42,882 nt of DNA. Source: CAYFJO01 sp964343305 (GTDB taxonomy: Bacteria > Planctomycetota > Planctomycetia > Pirellulales > Pirellulaceae). The notes under the pieces were generated by a model. The model worked only from the letters and a program-made list of their open reading frames with translations. It ran no database searches and was not told the DNA's origin. A program made the position numbers and the translations under genes. The stretch's first letter is position 1. Every line of letters starts with the position of its first letter. The stretch spans positions 1-42,882 of the forward strand of contig CAYFJO010000042.1 in the NCBI GenBank assembly GCA_964343305.1, given 5' to 3'. Positions 15,406 through 24,328 of this stretch are shown in pieces.

Positions 15406-18400
15406 ATGCATCGACGACGAGTTGGATTTGCCCTGGCGGCTGCGATCTTGCCCCTGACTTGCTCCGTCATCGGCGCCGAACTTGAACTGAAACCCGGTGT
15501 CAGGCTCCTTCTGGGAGCATCCCGGTTACAGGGATGGGCAGCGCCGGATGTCGTGGATTGGAACAACGATGGCCTCAACGATGTCGTTGTCGGCCATTAT
15601 TCCGGCGCGTTGATCGTTTATCTGAATCGCGGCGTTGGGAAGGTTGGCATGACGTTTGGAAGGACGGACATTGTTCGCCAGGACAGTTTTGGGAGCGGAG
15701 GCGTGCCGATCTGGGCCTGGCGATTTAACAAGGCCACTTGCGTTTGTCCGGGGCCCGGCAGGGTTAGTCCCCGCGTCGTCGACTGGAACAACGACGGGAA
15801 AAAGGACTGCGTGATTGGAGATGGCCGCGGCGCGCAAACTCGAATCTGGAAGAATATTGGAACGGACGCCGAGCCGGTCTTTTCTACGCATCATCTTCAA
15901 TACCTTCCTCCGGATGCAGGCATCCGGCCCTATCACGAAACCGTTCAGCCGTGTATCGCGGATTGGAACGGCGACGGTAACAAGGATCTGATCATGGGAC
16001 GGAACCGGGGCGTTTACGTTTATCTGAACGAGGGCACGCGTGGCACACCGAAGTTCGATTTCGAACGCTCTCGTCTGGGCACAAAAGTTCGCGGTGTTTT
16101 TCCGTCTGAGCGGCTTAGTCCGGCGCTGGTCGATTGGGACGCAGACGGCAAGAAGGATTTGGTGGTTGGAAGTCAACGAGGTGAGGTTTGGTTTGCCCGG
16201 AATGTCGGTTCGAAAATTCAGCCGCAGTACAAAGGATACGCTGTCGTTCAGGCTGGTGAAAAAGATGTCCAGGTCGGATCCGAGGCGCGGATCTCGGTTG
16301 CGGATTTGGACGGTGACGGGCGAACGGACCTGCTGGTTGGCACGGACAACGGAGTGGTCTGGTTTTTTCAGGCGAGAAACCCGAACGTTGTGGCACGCAG
16401 CCGACGCATGCGAGTGAAGCGTGGAGGTTCGCTGCCTGTTGAGCTTCTGGGCACAGACGACGCCGAGCGGACGTTGACCTACGGCGTGCTGACTCAGCCG
16501 GCGCATGGCACGCTCTCTGGCACTGCACCCAAGCTAACGTACACGCCAACAGAGGATTTCCAAGGTCAGGACCAATTTACGTTCGAGGTGGCGGCGGGCG
16601 AACTAGCCTCGACGCCAGCCACGGTGAACATTGACGTTCAGCCAGCGGACAAGCCACCCACGATTACCACACAACCGGCAAATGCCAGCGTGGCCATTGG
16701 GCAACCAGCAAGATTTCGCGTCGTCGCTTCTGGTACACCACCATTCACGTACGAATGGAAAAGAAACGGTAAAGTGATCGACCGGGCCACGAGCCAAGAC
16801 TACTTCATCCGCGAAACCAAGCCAGACGACAGCGCCACATTTTCGGTAACGGTCAACAACGCCGCAGGCTCTGTGTTGAGCCATCCTGCCGCGTTGCAAG
16901 TGAAACCTCTTCCTGGGCGGACAGCCAACGTGCCGGTCATTGACATTCAAACCAAGTCGCCGGTGGTAGAACCGGCGACGCCGGGCGTTCTCACACTCAC
17001 CCGCAGCGGCAACACCGCAAAGCCAGTGACCGTCCATCTGACATCCCGTCGCGGCCACGATCCGGTGATCGCCGACATTCATTACGTTCCTCTGCCCTCG
17101 TCGATCACGTTCCGAGCTGGGCAAACGACAGTGGAAGTTCCGGTCACACCAATCGACGATACGCTGGTCAATGGCACACGCATGTTAACGTTTCTGATCG
17201 TTCCGAATCCCACGTATCGCCTCGCATCCAAGCTCGGCGCCGCGAAGATGACTTTCCTGGACGATGATTGCCCGCAGGTCAGAATCAGTGTCGTTAAGAA
17301 TGCGACACCTAAAAACAAGGCCTTGGCTGCCTTTGAAGTCACTGCCCAGCCGGCGCCAAGACGCGATACGGAGATAGCGTACTCCGTGGGTGGTTCAGCA
17401 ATTGCGGGAGTGGATTACGAGGCGCTGCCGGGAACGGTGACGATACCGGCTGGTGAGACATCGGCCACCATCGTCATCAAACCGTACAAGCAAACCGATT
17501 CGAAGAATTCAAAGACGGTCATCCTGAAGATTCCGTCGCGGCCGTTTACGTTTTTCGATTTCTACGGCTATCTGACCCTGGAAGATCCGCGAACTGCGAG
17601 TGTGCAGATTGCGGCATCGGATACTAGCCCTGCGCCGCCAAAGCCGGCGTCCGGCAAATCCGAAGACGTTGCGGTGAAGAAGCTGCGCGGGGAGGTTGCC
17701 GGACTTGGTTGGATATTCTTCACCGCGGCTGGTCCCGGTAGTGACTTGGATCTTTTCTTGATGCGACCCGATGGATCGCACTTGCGGAACATCACGAACA
17801 CGCCCAAGTTTGATGAATACGGAGTTCGCGTATCTCCCGACGGACACAAGATCTTGTATCGGCGGACGGTCAAGGCGACCAGAATCTGGCAGCGCAGCCG
17901 ATTGCCGCAAGATGTCGGCACAGCGGCCCTGCGCACCTGGCCTCAAATGGGAACGCTGGTCATAGCCGACACCGACGGCAGTTCTCCCAAGCCGCTGGGC
18001 AGTGACGGGGCCTACGCCTGGGCCACATGGGGACCGGACGGAAAGCAGATTGCTTGCCTCGAAGAAGTCGTCTCCGAAAGACCCACCGCGAGCAAACTGG
18101 CCGGGCAACAAAAACCTTCCTACAAGATCGTCATCCGACGGGCCGACACTTTGGACGTAGTCAAGGAGTTGGGATCCGGCGGAATTCACAGCCACGCCGT
18201 TTGGTCACCCGATGGCAAACGAATCTGCGGCGCCGCAAACATCCTTCCCGGCAAGACACGATTAGGAAAAGGAATCGAGTATCCGCTTGGCGTGGGGAAA
18301 ATGGTCAGCCTAGACATCGAGACTGGAAAACGCACAGCGATGGCGCGCTTCCCCGATTGGACATCCGTTTGGGCCACCGACAGCAACGGCGACTGGTTCC

Positions 18401-18801
18401 AAGGTGGCACGCCGCGGATACTCCACTCGGCGAACAACTACGGCATCTGTCCCGCTTACTACGCAATATTGTGGCGCAGCGGACTTGAGGGAAAGCCATC
18501 GGAGTTGGTCTTTGCCGAAGACAAAAAACACATCTGGAGCGGATGCACTTCGCCGGACGACAAGTATGCAATCTTTGTGATCGGTGGCGAGACGTGGCCG
18601 CTGCAAGGAAAGATGACAATCATTCGACTGGCCGACGCCCCCATTGCAAGAGGCCGGTCGCCGCTGTTTCATGAAGTGCTGACGGACCATTTTCCCAACC
18701 TGAAGAAGGGACCGGTCATGGATCTACACAATGTTCCAGAAGGATTCGAACCCCATTGGACGCAGGCGGAGATCGGAGTTGATTCGGGGCCGGGCAAGTA
18801 A
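15406..18801 (+). CDS. Giant secreted multidomain protein: VCBS/FG-GAP repeats, Ig-like, two Calx-beta, TolB-like propeller
   Basis: A signal peptide (FALAAAILPLTCSVIGA) leads a 1131-residue protein. Residues ~45-330 hold five FG-GAP/VCBS-type repeats with a D-x-N/D-x-D-G calcium-loop core (VDWNNDGLNDVVVG, VDWNNDGKKDCVIG, ADWNGDGNKDLIMG, VDWDADGKKDLVVG, ADLDGDGRTDLLVG). A cadherin-like 'TYTPTEDFQGQDQFTF' domain follows (~335-410), then an Ig-like domain with FTYEWKRNGKVI (~420-505). Two Calx-beta domains come next (~510-735), the second with AIAGVDYEALPGTVTI. The C-terminal ~350 residues carry WSPDGKRI-like PD40 blades of a TolB-type propeller. It is likely a calcium-dependent extracellular adhesin or binding protein. 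It is divergent from the metal operon. No catalytic domain is visible. Confidence 0.9.
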   Translation: MHRRRVGFALAAAILPLTCSVIGAELELKPGVRLLLGASRLQGWAAPDVVDWNNDGLNDVVVGHYSGALIVYLNRGVGKVGMTFGRTDIVRQDSFGSGGVPIWAWRFNKATCVCPGPGRVSPRVVDWNNDGKKDCVIGDGRGAQTRIWKNIGTDAEPVFSTHHLQYLPPDAGIRPYHETVQPCIADWNGDGNKDLIMGRNRGVYVYLNEGTRGTPKFDFERSRLGTKVRGVFPSERLSPALVDWDADGKKDLVVGSQRGEVWFARNVGSKIQPQYKGYAVVQAGEKDVQVGSEARISVADLDGDGRTDLLVGTDNGVVWFFQARNPNVVARSRRMRVKRGGSLPVELLGTDDAERTLTYGVLTQPAHGTLSGTAPKLTYTPTEDFQGQDQFTFEVAAGELASTPATVNIDVQPADKPPTITTQPANASVAIGQPARFRVVASGTPPFTYEWKRNGKVIDRATSQDYFIRETKPDDSATFSVTVNNAAGSVLSHPAALQVKPLPGRTANVPVIDIQTKSPVVEPATPGVLTLTRSGNTAKPVTVHLTSRRGHDPVIADIHYVPLPSSITFRAGQTTVEVPVTPIDDTLVNGTRMLTFLIVPNPTYRLASKLGAAKMTFLDDDCPQVRISVVKNATPKNKALAAFEVTAQPAPRRDTEIAYSVGGSAIAGVDYEALPGTVTIPAGETSATIVIKPYKQTDSKNSKTVILKIPSRPFTFFDFYGYLTLEDPRTASVQIAASDTSPAPPKPASGKSEDVAVKKLRGEVAGLGWIFFTAAGPGSDLDLFLMRPDGSHLRNITNTPKFDEYGVRVSPDGHKILYRRTVKATRIWQRSRLPQDVGTAALRTWPQMGTLVIADTDGSSPKPLGSDGAYAWATWGPDGKQIACLEEVVSERPTASKLAGQQKPSYKIVIRRADTLDVVKELGSGGIHSHAVWSPDGKRICGAANILPGKTRLGKGIEYPLGVGKMVSLDIETGKRTAMARFPDWTSVWATDSNGDWFQGGTPRILHSANNYGICPAYYAILWRSGLEGKPSELVFAEDKKHIWSGCTSPDDKYAIFVIGGETWPLQGKMTIIRLADAPIARGRSPLFHEVLTDHFPNLKKGPVMDLHNVPEGFEPHWTQAEIGVDSGPGK

Positions 18802-19151
18802 CGGTTTGCGTTTTAGGAAGTCAGGGCCAAGCAGTTTTGAATGCCGCTGATTTCGTGAGGTTACTTGCACAAGTTCTGGTTTAACAAGTGCTTCGGGTCA
18901 ATGACGGCAACACCACGCAACGTGGCCCAACGCTCCTTTGTAGTGGCAAATGGCCGAATATGGTCATTGACCAAACTGCTTCTTCGGAAGAATCGATCCC
19001 GTTCGGCGACGTTGATTACAAAAGGCAACTGTCGATTCTTTGTTGCCGAGCGTTAGCAAAAGACCATTCTTGCGGACTCCGACAACTACGTAATATGATG
19101 GCAGGTTGTGCTCAATTGCCCAGAAAGGAAATGGCGAAACAGCCACGTCCT
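18802..19151. other. Intergenic region before tRNA-Arg, no gene seen
   Basis: About 350 bases separate the giant protein from the tRNA. Short open frames occur on both strands, but none shows a convincing motif, codon pattern or ribosome site. The promoter of the tRNA must lie in the right part. Nothing else can be supported. Confidence 0.5.
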
Positions 19152-19224
19152 GCCCCCGTAGCTCAGGGGATAGAGCACGGCTTTCCTAAAGCCGGTGTCG
19201 CAGGTTCGATTCCTGCCGGGGGTA
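19152..19224 (+). tRNA. tRNA-Arg, anticodon CCT
   Basis: The 73-nt gene folds as a full cloverleaf. The acceptor stem is GCCCCCG with CGGGGGT (G-T at the first pair), the D-arm is GCTC-AGGGGATA-GAGC, and the anticodon arm is CGGCT-TTCCTAA-AGCCG with anticodon CCT. The T-arm is GCAGG-TTCGATT-CCTGC, followed by discriminator A. The CCA end is not encoded. It would read the rare AGG arginine codon. Confidence 0.97.
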
Positions 19225-19261
19225 TTGGGCTTTTTCTCTACCTTGGGTTGAGTTGTTCGCA

Positions 19262-19591
19262 TCACTTCCCTGGCAACGTCTCAACAAATTCAATCGCACG
19301 CCCAATCCATTTCTTCAAATCCTCATCTTCATCCACGCCTTCCGGCTCGACCATCACCCAGCCCTTCATCGACCGGCCCGTGATGTCGAACTCTACGACG
19401 GACGGTTCCGCCAATGTCGCTTCATAGGCATCAATACCGATTCGCACGATCAGGTTTTCTTTCCAAACTCCAACGAGCATGTTTCCGTTGAGTAAAAAGC
19501 CGACGCCGCCAAACATCTTCTTCTCTTCGATGCCAGTTTGCCGGTCGAGCACTTCACGTATGCGAGCGGCAAGGATTTCGTCGAAGGCCAT
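19262..19591 (-). CDS. TfoX N-terminal domain protein
   Basis: The 109-residue product (from the ATG at 19591, with GGAG 9 bases upstream) matches the stand-alone TfoX-N domain. It has FDEILAARIREVL, then EKKMFGGVGFLLNGNMLVGV, then IVRIGIDAYEATL and the C-terminal helix DLKKWIGRAIEFVETLP. The MFGG motif and overall length are typical. Stand-alone TfoX-N proteins are common small cytoplasmic proteins. A link to competence, as for the full TfoX regulator, cannot be assumed without the C-terminal domain. It is convergent with the tRNA-Arg gene, 37 bp away. An 18-codon upstream extension is possible but lacks a ribosome site. Confidence 0.88.
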   Translation of the reverse strand: MAFDEILAARIREVLDRQTGIEEKKMFGGVGFLLNGNMLVGVWKENLIVRIGIDAYEATLAEPSVVEFDITGRSMKGWVMVEPEGVDEDEDLKKWIGRAIEFVETLPGK

Positions 19592-19913
19592 TGTTGGCTC
19601 CAGGTGCGAAAGGGATGACGCATTGTAGTCAGAGAACCCCGTCACCGCTTCGCGGGTGACGGGGTTTTGTCCTACTTGGTTCGAACTTTGTTAGAATCGG
19701 CAGATCACGAATGGAGGAATCTTGAAAACGAACGAGTTCAACAACGACGATGCGAGATGCTCGGTAACGATTGGCGCGTTAGGAGCATCGTCGCTGAGAA
19801 ACTCCATTATCTAGCTCATGTATTTCTTGAAAACCAAATGATCGAGAAATGTATATCGCGTTACAATGGACCTCGTCCCGAATGACAAGTAACTTCAATT
19901 AGGAGCCTGTTCG
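19592..19913. other. Intergenic region, no confident gene
   Basis: This ~320-base stretch separates the divergent TfoX-N gene and the 488-residue secreted protein gene. Near 19640-19665 a small dyad (CCCCGTCACC-GCTTCGC-GGGTGACGGGG) gives a strong 10-bp stem and may be a terminator-like or REP-type hairpin. A 72-codon open frame here has no recognisable motif and is not called. Confidence 0.45.
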
Positions 19914-21380
19914 ATGAAGACGCAACTTCACACTTGGGTGATTCTCGTATTCGTTTGCACATTCAATCATCGAGCAATAGCAGACCCGTGCGGAATGGTC
20001 CCACCGATCTATCCCGGCGAGGTTGTTCCACTCGCCCGCGTAGGTCTTCAGCAAACGTATGTGTTCTACAAGGACGGCGTCGAGACGTTCGTTATTCGCC
20101 CAGGGTTCACCGGCAAGGTCGATGAATTTGGCATGCTCATTCCGTTTCCCACGCCACCAGCCATTCGCAAGGTGCCGGATCACATCTTCAGTCACATCGC
20201 TGCAGCCGTTGATCCGCCAGAAGTCGTCGTTGATTTGACACCTTTGCCACCATCTGCCCCTGCATCGTTTATTAGTGGAACAAAGAAAGGCGCTGACGAG
20301 GGGAGTCTAGCCTTTCGCAACAAAGTTACCGTGCTGCGCCAAGAAGCTGTCGGCATGTACGAAGTTGCCGTGTTGCAAGCGGGCAGTTCTGCTGCACTGA
20401 AACGCTGGATGGACGATCACGGTTACAAGTACCCGGACGGGATGGACAAGCCAGTCAACGACTATGTCGACGAAGGTTGGTGTTTTGTTGCGATCAAGAC
20501 GAAGGTCGGTCAGAAGGATGGTGTCGATCCCGAGCCTGGTCAACGGACCGTGAAATCGAAACTACCAGAGGGATCTACGTTTGACGGCCATGTACAAGGA
20601 ATGGGCTTTCGGTTCAAGGTCGACGAGTTAGTCGTACCAATGCGGCTGTCCGCGTTTAACGAAGGCGAGTTGCGAAACGTCGTTTATCTGATGACGGACG
20701 GTCCGCGTAAGATTCGTTCGATCCCGGAAGAATACGTCGTCCGGCAGATCACTGGCCAACAGCTAATCAAAAACCTGACTGAGCCACTACCAATTCGGAT
20801 CATCGGCGGAACCGAAGCAGACATTCCGGAGTATCGCCGCAAGCAGTTGCCTGCTCAGCGCAACCCTATCCCCAAGAACGGCGCGGCGGGTGAACTATTT
20901 GCTTCTGACCTATTGGCCGTTGACAGCGGCGAATTGGCTTTACCTCACGAAGAGCGTGAAAAAGAGTTGCTTCGGATTGGCGAGCGATTGGGATTACGGG
21001 GGCCGGACATTGACAAATTGAACAACGCGTCTTGGAGCAAAGAGCGACGCAATACCGTTGACCAAGCCCTGGTCATGCTCAAAGGAATGACGCTCACGGT
21101 CGTAGACGGCGATTTTCCGCGCGAGGTGTTGGCTCGACAGAATCTCACCTTCGCCGAATATCGAATGCCCGCGAAACGTAACAGGGCGTCGACCTACGAT
21201 GCGAAACTGCATGCCCCAGCTCCGAAAAAGCGAGGAATCTTGAAGGTAGGCGCGATTCCAGTAGATCAACAGAAACAAGTGGCAGAAAGCGGGTCGAAGA
21301 GTTCAATTGAGATATCCACATTCTCGCTCTTGGGTTTGCTCGTAATCATTTCTTTGGCCTGCTTGCGCAAACGCGATTAG
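19914..21380 (+). CDS. Secreted/anchored DUF2330-like protein (488 aa)
   Basis: The protein begins with a signal peptide (MKTQLHTWVILVFVCTF) and ends in a hydrophobic helix followed by basic residues (FSLLGLLVIISLACL then RKRD), so it is exported and held in the membrane by its C-terminus. The mature N-terminus PCGMVPPIYPG and the block QTYVFYKDGVETFVIRPGF with GMLIPFPTPPAI resemble the DUF2330 family, in which a Cys near the mature N-terminus and 'Pvp' loops recur. The family's function is unknown. The central part ends in a low-complexity charged section (~330-460). GGAG lies about 10 bases upstream of the ATG. No functional partner is seen nearby. Confidence 0.78.
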   Translation: MKTQLHTWVILVFVCTFNHRAIADPCGMVPPIYPGEVVPLARVGLQQTYVFYKDGVETFVIRPGFTGKVDEFGMLIPFPTPPAIRKVPDHIFSHIAAAVDPPEVVVDLTPLPPSAPASFISGTKKGADEGSLAFRNKVTVLRQEAVGMYEVAVLQAGSSAALKRWMDDHGYKYPDGMDKPVNDYVDEGWCFVAIKTKVGQKDGVDPEPGQRTVKSKLPEGSTFDGHVQGMGFRFKVDELVVPMRLSAFNEGELRNVVYLMTDGPRKIRSIPEEYVVRQITGQQLIKNLTEPLPIRIIGGTEADIPEYRRKQLPAQRNPIPKNGAAGELFASDLLAVDSGELALPHEEREKELLRIGERLGLRGPDIDKLNNASWSKERRNTVDQALVMLKGMTLTVVDGDFPREVLARQNLTFAEYRMPAKRNRASTYDAKLHAPAPKKRGILKVGAIPVDQQKQVAESGSKSSIEISTFSLLGLLVIISLACLRKRD

Positions 21381-21540
21381 CGACCAACTGCCGGACGATT
21401 ATGTTGCTCTGCAAAAGTCAAGCGACAACATGAAGCGATCCGTCATTCCCGCGACGAGCATGGTTGGATGGCCAAATCCAGCATCTGATCACCCACCCAT
21501 GGGCCTAGGCCGGTAGACGAAAAGAGGTCGCTCGTGATTC

Positions 21541-22038
21541 CTACTTCAACGTATTCCACTCATCGAGCGTGGCTTTCGATTTCTGGTATTCCATGAGAGT
21601 TTTCCACCTTCCATTCTTCTTGACGAGCAACGCTTCAAAATGAATGTACTCATCCTTGCTCTTTCCCAGCGAGTCGATGATCGAGTAGCGGAAGATTCCT
21701 GTTTCATGGGCAGTCGCGCTATCGCCGAACCGTTGAGAGAACTTGAACTCCACATTTGCTTTGACCTTGCCGGTCTTGGTCGCCACAAATTCCTTCTTCC
21801 ATCGAGCCAGTGCCTCTGAGAGCGGCTGGCTGATCTTTTTTGATCCCGAGACTAAGACGCCTTCGTTGTGGCAGGTCGCCTTGTACCCTTCAAAGTCCCC
21901 CTCTCTAACGGTTCGCGACACTTCGGCCCAGAAGGCGTCGAGTTCGGCAAGCCTCCCCTCGTCGTCGGCTGCCAAGACTGGCACAAAAACAACGACAAGA
22001 ACCGTCGAGGCGATCAACCCGGATTTGAATGACGTCAT
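21541..22038 (-). CDS. Secreted NTF2-like (SnoaL/DUF4440-type) protein
   Basis: A signal peptide (SGLIASTVLVVVFVPVLA) precedes a 140-residue domain. The order LAELDAFWAEVSRTVREGDFEGYKATCH, then VKANVEFKFSQRFGDSATAHETGIFRY, then YIHFEALLVKKNGRWKTLMEYQ follows the cone-shaped NTF2-like fold. It starts with a helix pair and ends with the 'F...W' beta strand common in DUF4440/SnoaL proteins. Secreted versions are common in planctomycetes and their substrates are unknown. The gene is divergent from the PQQ-type propeller gene, with 250 bp between that hold a perfect short palindrome. Confidence 0.8.
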   Translation of the reverse strand: MTSFKSGLIASTVLVVVFVPVLAADDEGRLAELDAFWAEVSRTVREGDFEGYKATCHNEGVLVSGSKKISQPLSEALARWKKEFVATKTGKVKANVEFKFSQRFGDSATAHETGIFRYSIIDSLGKSKDEYIHFEALLVKKNGRWKTLMEYQKSKATLDEWNTLK

Positions 22039-22102
22039 GCTTCTTTCCTTGTTGTGTCGAAACGGTGTGGCAATCTAAGCCATGCAGCTCTCTATCGGTT
22101 TG

Positions 22103-22115
22103 TATCGTAACGATA
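22103..22115. promoter_or_regulatory. Perfect palindrome TATCGTAACGATA, possible operator
   Basis: The 13-base sequence TATCGT-A-ACGATA is perfectly symmetric. It lies in the divergent intergenic region, 65 bases upstream of the NTF2-like start and ~175 bases upstream of the propeller gene. Its size and symmetry suit a winged-helix or TetR-type repressor. No regulator gene is adjacent, so the assignment is speculative. Confidence 0.35.
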
Positions 22116-22288
22116 GACGAACTTACTGTCATTCTTCGGGACATTGAAACGCACCCAATGAACTGCTCCTACCAAGTCCTAAATCGATACAGATTGCCGG
22201 GTGCTTGTCCCAATGGACCGAGAGTGCATACCACCTTCAGCGATGTGTACGTAGAATGGACGATTGAAAGTAGAATCAAGAAAGCACA

Positions 22289-23554
22289 ATGAAGCAAACA
22301 CACCTGATTTTCGTGATCGCTCTCGCCTGCCTATTCTACGCTCAGAGCCTTCCCGCCGCCGAGCTCAAGTCGCTGAAATCAACCGACTGGCCGCAATGGA
22401 GAGGGCCAAACGCGAACGGCGTGGCTGATGGAAGAAGTCTTTCAATCCGTTGGAGCACGACCGAGAACATCATCTGGTCAGCGAAGCTGCCCGGATGGGG
22501 AACAAGTTCACCAGTCGTGTTCGGGGATCATGTCTTCGTTACGTCTGAGGTCGAAGACCAAGGGAAGAAGTCGCTGCTAACTTTGTGCTTTGACCGCACG
22601 ACCGGAAAAGAACTTTGGCGGCATGACTATGGATTGGGCGTAGACCAGCGAACGCACGAGAAATCAAATCTTGCCACCAACACACCCGCCGTGACCGACG
22701 ATGCAGTCTACGTGGCATTCGGCAACGCAGAAGCAGCCCGATATTCCCATGATGGCAAACTTGTTTGGACGACTCGATACATCCCCACATTCGGCGATCC
22801 AAAGATGGCCTGGGGATACTGCGTAAGTCCCGTGGTGTTGGAAGACGCGATTCTCTTTCCTTGGGACCATCATAAAGGACCGTGCTTTCTGATTGGACTT
22901 GACAAGAAGACCGGCAACTTTGCCTGGAAGGAAGATCGACCCATCGGGACAGCCCACGCGACACCGCTACTGGTTGAGCATCACGGACAGCGTGACATCC
23001 TCGTGCCGGGTAAACACCGTCTGACTGCCTTCGACGCAAAGACTCACGACGAACTCTGGGTGTACGGCGAAGGTTCAGGGCCATACAACGGCGAGATCAT
23101 CGTCAGTCCTGTTTACGGTGACGGCATTGCATTCCTTCAACTGTGGCGGCAGAGCCAGATTCACGCGGTCAGATTAAATGGAGATGGTAACCCACCAACA
23201 GGACTTTGGATTAGTGAAAAGCCCGGTCCTGTTGAGCCGTCATTGCTCTATTACCGTGGCCTGCTGTATGCCTGGATGGACAACGGCGTGCTGGTGTGCT
23301 TTGACGGCAAGACGGGTCGTGAGCAATATCGAAAGCGGCTGGGCGGCGACTGCAACTCTTCACCAATTGCCAGCGATGGCAAAATCTATGTCAGTAACAA
23401 TGACGGCACGACGTTTGTGGTACAAGCCAGTTCAACATTTCGCCTGGTTGCTGAAAACAGCTTGGGCGAAAGGATCACGGCGTCCCCCGCAATCACGGGA
23501 GATTGGTTGATTCATCGAACTGACTCTAAGCTGTTTTGCATTGGCAAGCAGTAA
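22289..23554 (+). CDS. Secreted PQQ-type beta-propeller protein
   Basis: The 421-residue product has a signal peptide (LIFVIALACLFYAQSLPAAE) and then the phrase DWPQWRGPNANGVA, a frequent start of planctomycete PQQ-like outer-membrane or periplasmic propellers. Blades follow with GTSSPVVFGDHVFVTSE, CFDRTTGKELWRHDY, NTPAVTDDAVYVAFG, CFDGKTGREQYRKR and SSPIASDGKIYVSNNDG. These 'W/YxxD-x-x-TGx' motifs are the PQQ-enzyme repeat. There is no dehydrogenase active site (no Asp-Cys-Cys ring), so it is likely a scaffold or binding protein rather than an enzyme. Only 19 bp separate it from the methyltransferase-like gene downstream. Confidence 0.88.
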   Translation: MKQTHLIFVIALACLFYAQSLPAAELKSLKSTDWPQWRGPNANGVADGRSLSIRWSTTENIIWSAKLPGWGTSSPVVFGDHVFVTSEVEDQGKKSLLTLCFDRTTGKELWRHDYGLGVDQRTHEKSNLATNTPAVTDDAVYVAFGNAEAARYSHDGKLVWTTRYIPTFGDPKMAWGYCVSPVVLEDAILFPWDHHKGPCFLIGLDKKTGNFAWKEDRPIGTAHATPLLVEHHGQRDILVPGKHRLTAFDAKTHDELWVYGEGSGPYNGEIIVSPVYGDGIAFLQLWRQSQIHAVRLNGDGNPPTGLWISEKPGPVEPSLLYYRGLLYAWMDNGVLVCFDGKTGREQYRKRLGGDCNSSPIASDGKIYVSNNDGTTFVVQASSTFRLVAENSLGERITASPAITGDWLIHRTDSKLFCIGKQ

Positions 23555-23573
23555 CACTGGGATAGTCCAAAGC

Positions 23574-24236
23574 ATGGACGCCACAAGACCACCAAGTTCG
23601 TTCTTCTTCAAAGGCCAACTCCTTCATCTGTTTTTACTGGCTGTCCTTCTGATCGCAACATTCTGGCTCGTCAATCCAAAAGACCTTGGAGCCACCGCAC
23701 GAACATGGTTCATCGCGTCGATAGCGATCCCCATCGTGCATCAAGTGTTCGTCTGGCTTGCTTGGCGAAGTGAACTTTGCTTTGCCGCGATCACGAAAGA
23801 CAGATTCAGGCTCTACGGTGTTGTGTTTATGGTGATGCTAGTCTCCAGACCGTTGGCCGTGCTCGCCTTGGCTATATCTGATCGCGGCTCAATTGGACTA
23901 CCAGTTGCCGTCCGCATCGCTGCTCCAATCCTGATGGCGATTCCAGCGATCTACACCTTTTACTCCATAGCAAAATACTTTAGTTTCTCGCGGGCGATGG
24001 GAATCGACCATTTTGATCCCGCTTACCGAAACGCTTCTCTGGTGAAGGACGGAATCTTCGGTTGGACAAGCAACGCGATGTATGTCTTTGGCTTCTTTAT
24101 ATTCTGGGTGATCGCGATTGCATTTGCTTCGCGGGCGGCATTGGTGGTCGCGGGGTTCAGCCACGCCTACATCTGGGTGCATTACTTTTGCACCGAGAAG
24201 CCGGACATGAATTTTATTTACGGAGAGAGCAAGTGA
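23574..24236 (+). CDS. Integral membrane protein, ICMT/phospholipid methyltransferase-like
   Basis: The 220-residue product (start ATG 23574) has five or six membrane helices: HLFLLAVLLIATFWLV, TWFIASIAIPIVHQVFVWLAW, VVFMVMLVSRPLAVLALAI, IAAPILMAIPAIYTFYSIA, and MYVFGFFIFWVIAIAF with ALVVAGFSHAYIWVHYF. The C-terminal signature HYFCTEKPDMNFIYG resembles the short 'EKPDM..IYG' end of isoprenylcysteine carboxyl methyltransferase (ICMT) and PEMT relatives in bacteria, in which the Glu binds S-adenosylmethionine. It follows the PQQ-type gene by 19 bp, so the two may be co-transcribed. The substrate is unknown. An upstream TTG start (23541) would overlap the preceding gene by 14 bp. Confidence 0.75.
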   Translation: MDATRPPSSFFFKGQLLHLFLLAVLLIATFWLVNPKDLGATARTWFIASIAIPIVHQVFVWLAWRSELCFAAITKDRFRLYGVVFMVMLVSRPLAVLALAISDRGSIGLPVAVRIAAPILMAIPAIYTFYSIAKYFSFSRAMGIDHFDPAYRNASLVKDGIFGWTSNAMYVFGFFIFWVIAIAFASRAALVVAGFSHAYIWVHYFCTEKPDMNFIYGESK

Positions 24237-24328
24237 TGTGGAAACTCCGCCGCCTACCGGCGATAGGGTCTTTGTCCTTTCGAACCAAGATGGCATCCCG
24301 GGCTTTCAAAACGTATCCTGGAGATGCC

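Noticed and set aside
19667..19885. 72-codon frame between the TfoX-N gene and the DUF2330-like gene
   Set aside because: No motif, no ribosome site and poor codon pattern; likely a chance frame.
22029..22292. 87-codon frame overlapping the NTF2-like gene's start
   Set aside because: It is antisense to a well-supported gene start and lacks motifs.
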